Position numbers and translations under genes: made by a program
Notes under the pieces: generated by a model
Database searches by the model: none
Seen by the model: only the letters and a program-made list of their open reading frames with translations
Told to the model about the DNA's origin: nothing
Part shown: positions 53,201 through 62,153 of the stretch, one piece after another
Layout: each line of letters starts with the position of its first letter
Position numbering within the stretch: position 1 is the first letter of the stretch
From: Paenibacillus silvae
Lineage (GTDB): Bacteria > Bacillota > Bacilli > Paenibacillales > Paenibacillaceae
Assembly: GCF_014639235.1 (NCBI RefSeq)
Contig: NZ_BMFU01000002.1
Location: 824,361-888,360, forward strand
Direction: 5' to 3'
Length of the DNA stretch: 64,000 bases

Positions 53201-54206
53201 TATTGCTGTCCAGCTCTACGAGAGCAATACGCCGCCCTTCCTTCGCTGAACGATTCGCCGCTTCCATCAGGCGGGTTAATTCCATCGCCATATCCATGTT
53301 TTCAGTGGCCTCAGTATCCTGCTGGATGTGAGATACCCATTGATTGAATGCGCTTTCCATACTTTCAGCAACAGGAAGCTCTGTCCATTCGTTATACTGC
53401 TTCTCCCCCTCTTTTGTGCGAATTAGCAATTTATCCTCAGGTGTGCCGTACAGCAGTGTCCCCTGTGTACCATGCACCTCAATAACAAACGGCGAATGAC
53501 TGTTTACAAACCCGGCCTCCACTACGCCAATCGCTCCCGATGCCGTTGATAGTGTTGCTACCGCATTGTCCTCAACTTCTTTGCCTGTAATATATCCAAA
53601 GCTGGCGTTTACCTCTGTAATATCCTCATTCAGAAACAATCGGGTCAAGTACATCGGATGACAGCCCAGATCAATCAATGCTCCACCCTGGCAGTCCTGC
53701 AAACTGTAGAAATGCTGCGGCAGCCAGTCTGTAATTGCGCCATCATGAGACAACCGCACTCTGACATACGTAATTTGTCCGAGCAGCCCGCGTTCAAGCA
53801 CCTCCTGAATCTTTGCTGTATAGCCAGCGTAGAGGCGTGGCAAAGATATGGTCATTTTCACCCGGTTAGCCTGAACCTCTCTCAGAATCATATTGGCTTC
53901 TGCTTGTGTAGCAGCAATAACTTTTTCCGTAAAAATATGTTTGCCTGCCTTGGCGGCAGCTGTAATAACCTCTTCATGCAGTCTTGTTGGTGCGTCTACG
54001 ATCACTGCATCAATGTCATCCTGATCCAGCATATCGGCAAGTGACGCATAAAAAGGGACGTTCAGGCGGTCAGCCGCTTCCTGCCCACGCTTTGCATCTT
54101 CATCCCAAACGGCAGCCATAACCGTATCCTGATGCTCCTGTGCTTGTTTGATGTAATCCCATGCATGAACATGCCACAAGCTGATTTTACCTATACGAAT
54201 GGTCAC
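53193..54206 (-). CDS. Gfo/Idh/MocA family oxidoreductase (mannoside locus)
   Basis: 337 residues. The N-terminal Rossmann part is slightly unusual: the family glycine motif is replaced by IRIGKISLWHVHAWDYI, a pattern seen in a Gfo/Idh subgroup. The EKP signature is EKVIAATQAEANMIL (Val for Pro), and GGALIDLGCHPMYLTRLF carries the catalytic His. Start GTG at 54206 after GGAGGGAAG. It follows the alpha-mannosidase gene after a terminator and has its own upstream repeats, so it may be a separate unit. Expected to act on a released sugar. Confidence 0.85.
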   Translation of the reverse strand: MTIRIGKISLWHVHAWDYIKQAQEHQDTVMAAVWDEDAKRGQEAADRLNVPFYASLADMLDQDDIDAVIVDAPTRLHEEVITAAAKAGKHIFTEKVIAATQAEANMILREVQANRVKMTISLPRLYAGYTAKIQEVLERGLLGQITYVRVRLSHDGAITDWLPQHFYSLQDCQGGALIDLGCHPMYLTRLFLNEDITEVNASFGYITGKEVEDNAVATLSTASGAIGVVEAGFVNSHSPFVIEVHGTQGTLLYGTPEDKLLIRTKEGEKQYNEWTELPVAESMESAFNQWVSHIQQDTEATENMDMAMELTRLMEAANRSAKEGRRIALVELDSNIN

Positions 54207-54225
54207 GAATGTCTTCCCTCCATAG

Positions 54226-54317
54226 TATATAATATTCTGACATTTATCTATAAGGTATCATATGATGCATCTATTTTTAATCGAAACTCACGACAAAAAA
54301 TATATAATATTACGACA
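54226..54317 (-). promoter_or_regulatory. Direct repeats upstream of Gfo/Idh gene
   Basis: TATATAATATTCTGACA (54226-54242) and TATATAATATTACGACA (54301-54317) are 75 bp apart and nearly identical. They are A/T-rich and lie 20 and 95 bases before the start; possible regulator sites. Confidence 0.4.
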
Positions 54318-54404
54318 CTCGTTTGTTTAAATGAAACTTATGGTGTATACACGCTATCCCATTCCCTTAATATATACAAGCAATTGCCAGATACCCTGAT
54401 AATA

Positions 54405-54430
54405 TAAAAAAGCCGCACATAGGCGGCTTC
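54405..54430 (-). terminator. Intrinsic terminator after alpha-mannosidase gene
   Basis: AAGCCGC-ACATAG-GCGGCTT, a perfect 7-bp stem followed on the minus strand by TTTTTTAT. About 65 bases past the GH38 stop. Confidence 0.82.
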
Positions 54431-54493
54431 TCATATGGTCTAGCTCATCAAGCTTCTGGCAATTGAGATTACCGTTCAATGCCTTAACCCAGT

Positions 54494-57277
54494 TTAACGC
54501 AGTGGATAACCTTGTGTAACAATTTTATGCCCCGATACCGTCTGAGACATCTCTTCAAGTGTATCCTTCACTCGCTCAAGCACATCGCTCTCATATGCGG
54601 CAGTACACTCAAAACCTGTCTGCACCTTCAGCTCGGCTGGATCAGCAGTCAAGTTAAACCAGCGAGCAATAACATCGCCCGTTTCTTCTGCGATTTTGAA
54701 GGTGGAGAAAGCGAGTGTTGAACGTTCGCTGTTCCAGTCAAGCCACTGTTTGCAAGGCGGTAATGTCACTTCTTCTCCATTCATTCCGTCTACCGGCTGA
54801 GCTTCCTTCGCATACGTATGAGCAAGTGTTCCCAGCTGTACTGTCGTCCAAGGTATAGGGTACATATAGGCGCTTGCACAAGCGCCTGATTTCGCTGCAT
54901 CTCCTGCAAACGGAATAATCGCATATTCCACCGATTGAGGGCCTTGGCATTGGGCTTCCGGCGTCTCAAATACACCCCAATCCCCCAGCTCGGATGAAGC
55001 ACGAAGCAAAGTGACAGCAATGCTGCTTCCCGAAGAAGTCTGCAAAATCTCGTATTCATTCAGCCCTTTGTTCGCTGCCATCAGTCCTGTGCTTCCATCG
55101 GTCACATATACGAATGCCTGCTGGTGCTGCGCATTGCTGGGATTCACCCACTCCTTCGCCGGAGCGTTCGGACGTTTGGCGACTTCAAAGATGGAATCGG
55201 CATAATGACTATCGGTCACAAGGCCGAACGGGAACAGTGCACGCAGACGATGATCCGTAGCCTGATTATCAAAATCAGTTCTCACCTTGAGCAGATCGCT
55301 GCCAGCTTCCAGTGTATACGTGGTTGTGATCTTGAGGGGAACCGTCTGCTGAACACGCTGCGCCTTCCGCTCCGTAAACGGAACCATATAGCGCTTCTCC
55401 TGCTCGAACAGCTCATCTGCCCCGGCCGGAATGTTCCAATGCAGTACACTTTGGATAACAGCACGATACGGTGAATGCTGCACAAGACGGAGCTCAGCCT
55501 TGAGATGCTCCGTTGTAATCGCCTGCTCCCCTTCTGGCTGGCGGTACACATACTCGTTACCGATATCACCCGTATTTTCATAGGCATTCAGTCCAACATA
55601 CTCCTTGCCGGACCGTTTATCCAGCAATGTGACCGTTCCGTTATCCTCTACAGTGACACGCAGATATTGATTTTCCATCACATTCCCTTCAGCTTGCACG
55701 GCGTGCACCGAATCGCTTTCCTGTTCCCTGGCTGGCACCAGACCATAGGTCTGATAACCCAGGGCGGGAACCTGCTTCGCCTGAAAAGTCACCTTGACCT
55801 TACGGGCCATATATGGCTGCCTGAAGCGGTCTTTTGGAAGCTCATAACCGAAGTGAACGCCGAGATCCACAATCTCTGCTTCATACAGATTGCCTTCTGA
55901 ATCGACGATCTGATATGCTGGCAGCGCGGCTTCTTCAAGCGTGCGCGCAAGCGCCTGCGGATTCGGTCCTTCCGGGAAAAAGGCTTTATCTACAATAAGC
56001 TCCTGTTCAATGATGCCGTTTCTTGTCCACCCCGCTGTGTTCAGAACGGTGAACAGCACCGCATCCTCTCCCCAGGCCTCGTTCTGCTGCACATCAATGG
56101 ATTCGCCAATCGCCTGAGCGGTCTGGGACACCAGCTTCTCTGCCAGCTGCCTGCTCTTGGCAAACCGGGTAACCATCTCGCGGTGCACCTCATCTACACT
56201 GCAGCCGCAGATGCTGTCATGCGGATGATTCTGCATAAGCATCTTCCAGGCATGGGTGAGCAGATGATGCGGATATGATTTTACCCCGGCAGCATGGGCC
56301 ATGGCTGCAAGGGGCTCCGCTACCTTTTCCAATAACGTCTGACCTTGCTGGTTTAGCTGCTTCAGATATACCCGCGCAGAAGCTGTATTCACCAGTGTTC
56401 CCCATCCATCCGTATGCTGACTGCGAAGCTCCCCTTCGATGGTTGCCAGATTATCTGGTACGTGCCTTGATACCGCCTCAATATAATCATCAAAATTGGA
56501 ATGTATAAATTTCACGTCAGGATAAAGCTCGGAAGCGGTACGAAGAGCCGCAGGCAGATCCGTCTGAATTGGCTGGTGATCACATCCGTTCATGAATAGC
56601 AGATGTGGTGTCGAAGCAAACTTTTCGGCATCCTGCAGATTTTTGTCCCAATACACTTTGGCCTGCTCCGGGTCCACAGGAACCTCCATTCCGTTGCAGT
56701 ACCAGTTCGCAAACAGAATACCGAGCACCTCCGAGCCGTCCGGGGAACGCCAGATCATCTCTGAATACGGGGATTCATACGCTTCTGCATCCACAACTGC
56801 GTTGTTGAATCCGGTCGGCTTCACGCCGCGCCCGAAGATTGCATTCTGAATGTCTGCCTGCTGCAAAATCTGGGGAGCCTGTCCCATATTACCGAATGAA
56901 TCGGGGAAATAACCGGTTTTGGAGATGACCCCGAAAGGTTTGGCATCCCGATGCCCGATAAGCAAATTTCTCAGATTGGCTTCACTGCTCGTCAGAAACT
57001 CATCCTGCAGGACATACCACGGTCCAAATTGAATGCGTCCCTCACGAATATAACGATCCAGTCTCTCCTGCTGATCCGGTCTCACCTGTAAATAATCCTC
57101 ACGGATAATCGTCTGCCCATCCAGATGGAAATAACGATATTCCGGGTCCTGATCGAGTGTATCCAGCAGCTTGTCCATCAGTTCCACCAGCAGCACATGA
57201 TGATGCTCATAAGGCATATACCATTCCCGATCCCAGTGAGTGTGTGAGATCAGATGGGCTGTTTTTTGGTTTGTCAT
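54494..57277 (-). CDS. Alpha-mannosidase, glycoside hydrolase family 38
   Basis: 927 residues, full length for bacterial GH38 (MngB-like). Zinc ligands H14 and D16 in SHTHWDREW, the nucleophile and zinc ligand D126 in YFPDSFGNMGQ, and H353 in HPHDSICGCS are all present. The rest is the middle helical and large C-terminal beta domains. No signal peptide, so it cleaves imported alpha-mannosides in the cytosol, releasing mannose or, as in MngB, a phosphorylated sugar. ATG with AGGAGGA. Last gene of the GH125-transporter-GH38 operon, 12 bases after the permease. Confidence 0.95.
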   Translation of the reverse strand: MTNQKTAHLISHTHWDREWYMPYEHHHVLLVELMDKLLDTLDQDPEYRYFHLDGQTIIREDYLQVRPDQQERLDRYIREGRIQFGPWYVLQDEFLTSSEANLRNLLIGHRDAKPFGVISKTGYFPDSFGNMGQAPQILQQADIQNAIFGRGVKPTGFNNAVVDAEAYESPYSEMIWRSPDGSEVLGILFANWYCNGMEVPVDPEQAKVYWDKNLQDAEKFASTPHLLFMNGCDHQPIQTDLPAALRTASELYPDVKFIHSNFDDYIEAVSRHVPDNLATIEGELRSQHTDGWGTLVNTASARVYLKQLNQQGQTLLEKVAEPLAAMAHAAGVKSYPHHLLTHAWKMLMQNHPHDSICGCSVDEVHREMVTRFAKSRQLAEKLVSQTAQAIGESIDVQQNEAWGEDAVLFTVLNTAGWTRNGIIEQELIVDKAFFPEGPNPQALARTLEEAALPAYQIVDSEGNLYEAEIVDLGVHFGYELPKDRFRQPYMARKVKVTFQAKQVPALGYQTYGLVPAREQESDSVHAVQAEGNVMENQYLRVTVEDNGTVTLLDKRSGKEYVGLNAYENTGDIGNEYVYRQPEGEQAITTEHLKAELRLVQHSPYRAVIQSVLHWNIPAGADELFEQEKRYMVPFTERKAQRVQQTVPLKITTTYTLEAGSDLLKVRTDFDNQATDHRLRALFPFGLVTDSHYADSIFEVAKRPNAPAKEWVNPSNAQHQQAFVYVTDGSTGLMAANKGLNEYEILQTSSGSSIAVTLLRASSELGDWGVFETPEAQCQGPQSVEYAIIPFAGDAAKSGACASAYMYPIPWTTVQLGTLAHTYAKEAQPVDGMNGEEVTLPPCKQWLDWNSERSTLAFSTFKIAEETGDVIARWFNLTADPAELKVQTGFECTAAYESDVLERVKDTLEEMSQTVSGHKIVTQGYPLR

Positions 57278-57289
57278 CTGTTTTTCCTC

Positions 57290-58117
57290 CTATCCTTTTG
57301 TTGCTCCGCCCATGCTGAAACCTTTGGACATATAACGCTGGGAGAAGATATAAAGCACAACGGAAGGCATCGTGTATAACATCGAGAAAGCGGCAAGTCT
57401 GCCGTACTCTACCATGCCGTGGCTGCCGAAGAATTGATAGATCGTAACGGAAGCAGGCAATTTCTCCGGAGTCTGAAGCAGTATATACGGTACAAAAAAG
57501 TTGCCCCAGCTGCCTGAAAAGGTAAAGATGGCGATTGTTGCAATGCCTGGCAGCATCAATGGAGCGACAATACTGCGCAAGCCTCTCCAGACTGACGCAC
57601 CGTCAATCCAGGCGGATTCCTCCAGATCAATCGGAACCGAATCCATGAAATTTTTCATCATCCAGATACCATAAGGAAGCGAGGAAGCCGCCAGAAACAG
57701 CATCGTCGCCAGGATGGAGTTCTGCATTTTGAAGAATAGAAACATCTGAAATACGGGAACCATCACCGCTGTAATCGGCAGGGCCGTCATAAACAGAATG
57801 GATAACAAAAAGCTTTTCTTAAACCTCATCTCGTAACGGGAAAGTGGATAAGCCGCCAGAACAGATACAGCCACCACAAGTACCGCCTGTCCTCCTGACA
57901 GAATCAGACCTACACCGAACGAGCGCAGATTGCTTTCATCACCAAGCACATCCTTGAAATTTTGCAGCGTCCAGGTTGCAGGCATCTTGATGCCTTGCTG
58001 TGCATTGGGATCAAAGGCCGCGAGAATAATCCAGAGCAGCGGCAGCAAGAAGCACAGGCCGAGGAAAACGAGAATGCCGTACTGTATTTTACGTTGCAGA
58101 CCGTGTTTGACCATCAT
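57290..58117 (-). CDS. Carbohydrate ABC transporter permease, MalG type (mannoside operon)
   Basis: 275 residues with six helices. The EAA loop is seen as LEESAWIDGASVWRGLRSIV, followed by APLMLPGIATIAIFTFSGSW. The ATG at 58117 after AAGGAGG is preferred over a GTG six bases upstream. Immediately follows the MalF-type gene. Part of an importer for alpha-mannosides; no ATPase gene is present. Confidence 0.92.
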   Translation of the reverse strand: MMVKHGLQRKIQYGILVFLGLCFLLPLLWIILAAFDPNAQQGIKMPATWTLQNFKDVLGDESNLRSFGVGLILSGGQAVLVVAVSVLAAYPLSRYEMRFKKSFLLSILFMTALPITAVMVPVFQMFLFFKMQNSILATMLFLAASSLPYGIWMMKNFMDSVPIDLEESAWIDGASVWRGLRSIVAPLMLPGIATIAIFTFSGSWGNFFVPYILLQTPEKLPASVTIYQFFGSHGMVEYGRLAAFSMLYTMPSVVLYIFSQRYMSKGFSMGGATKG

Positions 58118-58136
58118 AAGCACACCTCCTTCATCG

Positions 58137-59003
58137 TTACACTTTCACTTTCATGGAACGGATATAGAACAGGCTTGCAACAATGCCGATAAACAGCAGC
58201 ACAAGGGATATTGCCGTTCCGTAGCCAAATTGATAGTTTACAAACGCCTGATTATACATAAAAATAGGCAGGGTCTGTGTAGACGTGCCAGGGCCACCCC
58301 CGGTCATCGTATAGATCAGAGTAAAGACTCCGAGCGTCTGCAGTGTAACCAGCATCATGTTGGTCACGATAGAGCCTTTCACCATCGGAATGGTGATGTG
58401 GCGTATAATCTGAAATCCGGTGGAGCCGTCAATAATCGCGGCCTCTTCGACTTCTTTGGGAATATCATCCAGTGCCGACTGATATACCATCATGGAAAAT
58501 GCCGTTCCGTGCCAGATGTTGGCGATAATGACACTGACCATCGGGAAGCTGAACAGCCAGGAGATTGGACTCACGCCGAACCAGCCCAGAATCTGATTCA
58601 AGGAGCCGTTATCACTGAAAAAAGCGACCATACAGAACGCCACAACAATCTCGGGCGTTACCCAGCCAGCGATAACGATAATGCCGATGATGCGGCGAAA
58701 CGTTATATTTTTTTCCTTCATTAGCAGTGCAAGAATAAATCCGAGCACGACCTGACCGATGACCGCGGAGAAGATCAGAAATACAAGTGTACGCCACACG
58801 CTAATTCGAAAATCCGGGTCCTGAAACATGTTTACAAAGTTCTGGAATCCGACGAATTCCAGACTCTTGGCTGCTGCACCGGTCAAAGCCATATTGGTAA
58901 AAGCAAAACAGATCGTTAATACAATCGGCACGATAAAAAACACCAGCAGCAGTGTAACGGAAGGCATCAGAAACAGAAATGCTCCCGGGGCTTTTCTTTT
59001 CAT
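58137..59003 (-). CDS. Carbohydrate ABC transporter permease, MalF type (mannoside operon)
   Basis: 288 residues with six helices: FLFLMPSVTLLLVFFIVPIV at the N-terminus and the EAA loop EVEEAAIIDGSTGFQIIRHI. The start ATG has GGAGAG upstream. It lies 13 bases before the MalG-type gene and 68 after the binding protein gene. Confidence 0.92.
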   Translation of the reverse strand: MKRKAPGAFLFLMPSVTLLLVFFIVPIVLTICFAFTNMALTGAAAKSLEFVGFQNFVNMFQDPDFRISVWRTLVFLIFSAVIGQVVLGFILALLMKEKNITFRRIIGIIVIAGWVTPEIVVAFCMVAFFSDNGSLNQILGWFGVSPISWLFSFPMVSVIIANIWHGTAFSMMVYQSALDDIPKEVEEAAIIDGSTGFQIIRHITIPMVKGSIVTNMMLVTLQTLGVFTLIYTMTGGGPGTSTQTLPIFMYNQAFVNYQFGYGTAISLVLLFIGIVASLFYIRSMKVKV

Positions 59004-59071
59004 ACGTCACTCTCCATTCGAACCGGAAAAAGGGGAGTTGTTCGCTCCCCCTCCGACTATATTGCAAGTCA

Positions 59072-60451
59072 TTACTTCTCTTCGATATGCTCTGCTCCAA
59101 CTGCACGCGAGACATTATCCTTAAACTGCTTGATTGCATCTTCTGGTGTCAGTTTGCCTGAAGCGATGCTCTCCACAATGCTCTGCAACTGTGCAGATAC
59201 CGCTGCATATTGATCGTTCGTTGGGCGGAAGTGAGCCACATTCAACAGCTCCTGTGCTTCCTTCGTATACGGACGATCCGTATACCCTGCCACTTCTGTT
59301 GAATCATTGCGTGAACTCAGGCTGCCTTCGGCTACGACACGTGCCGTTGCATTTTCTTTATTCATCAGGAACTCCATGAACTTCCAGGCTGCTTCCTTGT
59401 TTTTAGCCTGGGCAGGAATAGACCACGCCCAGCCTCCCGACATTGTTGTTGCTCCTGGCGCCTGACCATTCTGTGTCGGGAACGGTGCAAATCCGATTTT
59501 ATCCTCTACATTCGGAATCGGAGCAGCGCCATTCTCCGCCCAGGTTGAACCAGCCCAGCTTCCGTCTACCGCCATCGCCAGCTTGCCCTGCGGAAATTGC
59601 TGCTGGAACGCTATGCTTCCTGCTTGTCCGTTAAGCGCCACTTGCATAGTAGGTCCTGTTTTATCCTTATTGAACACTTGATCAATGAATTTGAAGGAGT
59701 CCAGCAAGCCCGGGCTGTTCACAATCCATTTCTTCGCTGCATCGTCATATAAGGTGTCGGCCGTTCCATACAGCAGCATTTCGAGCGTCTGCATTGTAAC
59801 GCCTTCACCGTTTGCTTTGCCTACAATGAGGTTCAGCGGTGTTACGCCTGGAAGCTTCTGCTTGATTGTACGTGCTGCTTCAAGAACCTCATCCCAGTTC
59901 GCCGGCTTGAAAGGAACAGGCAGTCCGGCCTGCTGAAACAGCTCTTTGTTATACCAGATGCCGCGTGTATCCGATGTCGCCGGAATGCCGTAAACTTTGC
60001 CATCTTCCCCGGTAACTCCGGCCTTGAGGTTATCAATGATCTTGCCGTTCCAGTCGGACCATCCCTTCACCTGCTCGTCCAAAGGCTGCAGATAACCTGC
60101 CGCTGCATCCGATTTAAGGATGGAAGTATCCTCCGCAATAACGTCAGGCGCTGTATCAGGCGACTTCATCTGTAATACCATTTTGGAGGTGTAGTCACCT
60201 TCGCTTGCAAGCACTGGCGCGATATTGATCTCAATGTCGGGATTGTCCTTCTCAAACTGCTCTACGAGTCCAGACTTGAAAAACTTCGTCAGTGTATCCT
60301 CCGACCCGGAGGAACGGAATGACACGGTCACTTGTTTTTTGCCATCGCTGGACGCACCCGTGGAAGAGCTGCCGCTTGAGCATGCGGTTGTCAGAATAAG
60401 CAAAGAAGTCATTACGGCTGCCACTGGCATTTTCATCGAAAATTTTCTCAT
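59072..60451 (-). CDS. Sugar ABC transporter substrate-binding lipoprotein (mannoside operon)
   Basis: 459 residues, family 1 solute-binding protein. Lipobox LTTAC with Cys near residue 24, then a Ser/Gly-rich linker. Mature marks: VSFRSSGSEDTLTKFFKSGL, NKELFQQAGLPVPFKPANWD and MAVDGSWAGSTWAENG. Presumably binds alpha-mannan fragments or N-glycan-derived mannosides, judging from the GH125 and GH38 genes beside it. ATG with GGGGAGA. Confidence 0.92.
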   Translation of the reverse strand: MRKFSMKMPVAAVMTSLLILTTACSSGSSSTGASSDGKKQVTVSFRSSGSEDTLTKFFKSGLVEQFEKDNPDIEINIAPVLASEGDYTSKMVLQMKSPDTAPDVIAEDTSILKSDAAAGYLQPLDEQVKGWSDWNGKIIDNLKAGVTGEDGKVYGIPATSDTRGIWYNKELFQQAGLPVPFKPANWDEVLEAARTIKQKLPGVTPLNLIVGKANGEGVTMQTLEMLLYGTADTLYDDAAKKWIVNSPGLLDSFKFIDQVFNKDKTGPTMQVALNGQAGSIAFQQQFPQGKLAMAVDGSWAGSTWAENGAAPIPNVEDKIGFAPFPTQNGQAPGATTMSGGWAWSIPAQAKNKEAAWKFMEFLMNKENATARVVAEGSLSSRNDSTEVAGYTDRPYTKEAQELLNVAHFRPTNDQYAAVSAQLQSIVESIASGKLTPEDAIKQFKDNVSRAVGAEHIEEK

Positions 60452-60584
60452 GTCTCGGTCTCCCCTTGCCCGGAATTATCTGAATTCCGAACGATATGAT
60501 ATACTTGCAGGTCCTCTTCTCTCCGCTTTACAACTTCTCTTTTCGTCTATATGACAGTAATTCGACCAGTTCAGTTTCTAACGG

Positions 60585-61886
60585 TTATTTCTTGATGCGG
60601 AAACCGCAGTAATCCATCACAAGCTCGCTATATAACATGTTGGACCAGGAAAACCATGGGCGTGTATACTCATGCGGATCATTGGCCGAGAAGCCTTCAT
60701 GTGTCAGTCCCGTACCCGCGTCTGTCTGCTGAATTAGCTCCAGCATATTCATCTTCTCCTGCATATCCCCAGAGGTTAACCCCTGCATGGATAATGCGAT
60801 ATGCCAGATATACCCTTCCGGGGTGTGCGGACTTCCTATACCGGAAGCAGCCGAGCCTTCATAGAAATACGGGTTCGCTTTGGACAAAATAAACCGGCGT
60901 GTGTTCTGATAGATCTCGTCATCCTCCGTAACGTAGCCGAGGTAGGGCAGAGACAGGAGACTCGGCACATTGGCATCATCCATCAGGTTGTAATTGCCTT
61001 GACCATCGGTTTCATAGGCGTAGATCATTCCATATTCGGGATGCTCCACAATTCCGTATTTTCGAATGCCCTCATCGATCTGTTCCGCAAGCTCCCGAGC
61101 TGTTTCAGCCATTTCATTGTCCTGCAGTACCTTCAGCGCAATCTCCTGCACGTATCGCAGTGCCACGACCGCAAACATATTGGATGGAATCAGATAACCA
61201 TATTCACAACGGTCGTCACTTGGACGGAAACCGGACCAGGTCATGCCCGTGTACACAGTCTCTGTCCCGCGACCCTCTCGGGTCAGCGTGTCCGTCTCCG
61301 GTGCATCCAAACGCTGGAACGTATATGGAGAACGAGTATCATGATGCTGCTCCACCTGCCATAAAGCCATAATCCGGCTCACCGCCTCGCGGAACATCTC
61401 ATTAAACTGATCGATTCTGCCCGTGTTTCTCCAGAGCAGGTAACTGAGCTGAATCGGATACGCCAGGGAATCAATCTCATATTTTCGTTCCCAGATCCAG
61501 TCATTCATTTCCGTAAGGTCCGATTGATGTCCCTTGCCACTTTCTTTCTCGTTAAAAGCGTTTGCATAAGGGTCCAGCAAAATATACCTCAGCTGCCTTT
61601 TGACCAGACCGGCAATCATGTCAGACAGCTCCTGATCCTCGGAAGCCAAAATCAGATAGGGCCTGACCTGAGCGGCAGAATCCCTCAGCCACATCGCAGG
61701 AATATCCCCGGTAATGACAAAAGTCGTGCCGTCTTCCTTACGCTGAATTGTCGTTGTTAATGTATTGGTAAAGCAATTTCTGAACATCTCCACAAGCTTG
61801 GGATGATCCGGCAGGTGACCCTTTACTTTATTGATCATCTGCTGAATGGAAGGAGAAATATCCTGTTCTTTTCTCGTTGTCTCCAT
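60585..61886 (-). CDS. Exo-alpha-1,6-mannosidase, glycoside hydrolase family 125
   Basis: 433 residues, whole-length GH125 (formerly DUF1237), an (alpha/alpha)6 barrel. Conserved blocks: FVITGDIPAMWLRDSAAQVR, DPYANAFNEKESGKGHQSDL, WSGFRPSDDRCEYGY and THEGFSANDPHEYTRPW. By comparison with studied GH125 enzymes the likely catalytic pair is D224 and E397. Inverting enzyme that removes terminal alpha-1,6-mannose; cytosolic here. First structural gene of the operon, ATG with AAAGGAGG, and a promoter with overlapping palindrome just upstream. Confidence 0.95.
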   Translation of the reverse strand: METTRKEQDISPSIQQMINKVKGHLPDHPKLVEMFRNCFTNTLTTTIQRKEDGTTFVITGDIPAMWLRDSAAQVRPYLILASEDQELSDMIAGLVKRQLRYILLDPYANAFNEKESGKGHQSDLTEMNDWIWERKYEIDSLAYPIQLSYLLWRNTGRIDQFNEMFREAVSRIMALWQVEQHHDTRSPYTFQRLDAPETDTLTREGRGTETVYTGMTWSGFRPSDDRCEYGYLIPSNMFAVVALRYVQEIALKVLQDNEMAETARELAEQIDEGIRKYGIVEHPEYGMIYAYETDGQGNYNLMDDANVPSLLSLPYLGYVTEDDEIYQNTRRFILSKANPYFYEGSAASGIGSPHTPEGYIWHIALSMQGLTSGDMQEKMNMLELIQQTDAGTGLTHEGFSANDPHEYTRPWFSWSNMLYSELVMDYCGFRIKK

Positions 61887-61908
61887 AGGTCCTCCTTTGT
61901 AAAACCAA

Positions 61909-61929
61909 ATAATGAACCGCTTTCATTAT
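61909..61929 (-). promoter_or_regulatory. Palindrome at start of mannoside operon (operator or cre-like)
   Basis: ATAATGAA and TTCATTAT are perfect 8-bp arms around CCGCT. It resembles a cre core (TGAAAGCGGTTCA) but is one base shorter. It overlaps the -10 box and probable transcription start, a place for repression by CcpA or the local GntR protein. Confidence 0.65.
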
Positions 61930-61956
61930 CCTAAAACGAATTAAATATTATGTCAA
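61928..61956 (-). promoter_or_regulatory. Sigma-A promoter of mannoside operon
   Basis: TTGACA (61951-61956) and TAGGAT (61928-61933) stand 17 bases apart on the minus strand. They are 42 bases upstream of the GH125 start. A second TTGACATA lies further upstream near 62011. Confidence 0.65.
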
Positions 61957-62106
61957 TATATTTATTTATATATCATCATGTTATTTAGTGAGAAATAAGT
62001 TAAATGGTATGTCAACTTTTGTAAATACAGGTAATCTGAACATATGCATCTTACTTTCCACTGCCATTTACGAGCACACAAAGCCTTACCCGGCTTGAAT
62101 CTATAC

Positions 62107-62137
62107 AACAAAAAGAGACCTTGTCACCAAGGCCTCC
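62107..62137 (-). terminator. Intrinsic terminator of GntR/LacI-type regulator gene
   Basis: GAGGCCTTG and CAAGGTCTC pair over nine bases with one wobble, followed on the minus strand by TTTTTG. It lies about 20 bases past the regulator stop. Confidence 0.75.
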
Positions 62138-62153
62138 CATCACATCAAACATG

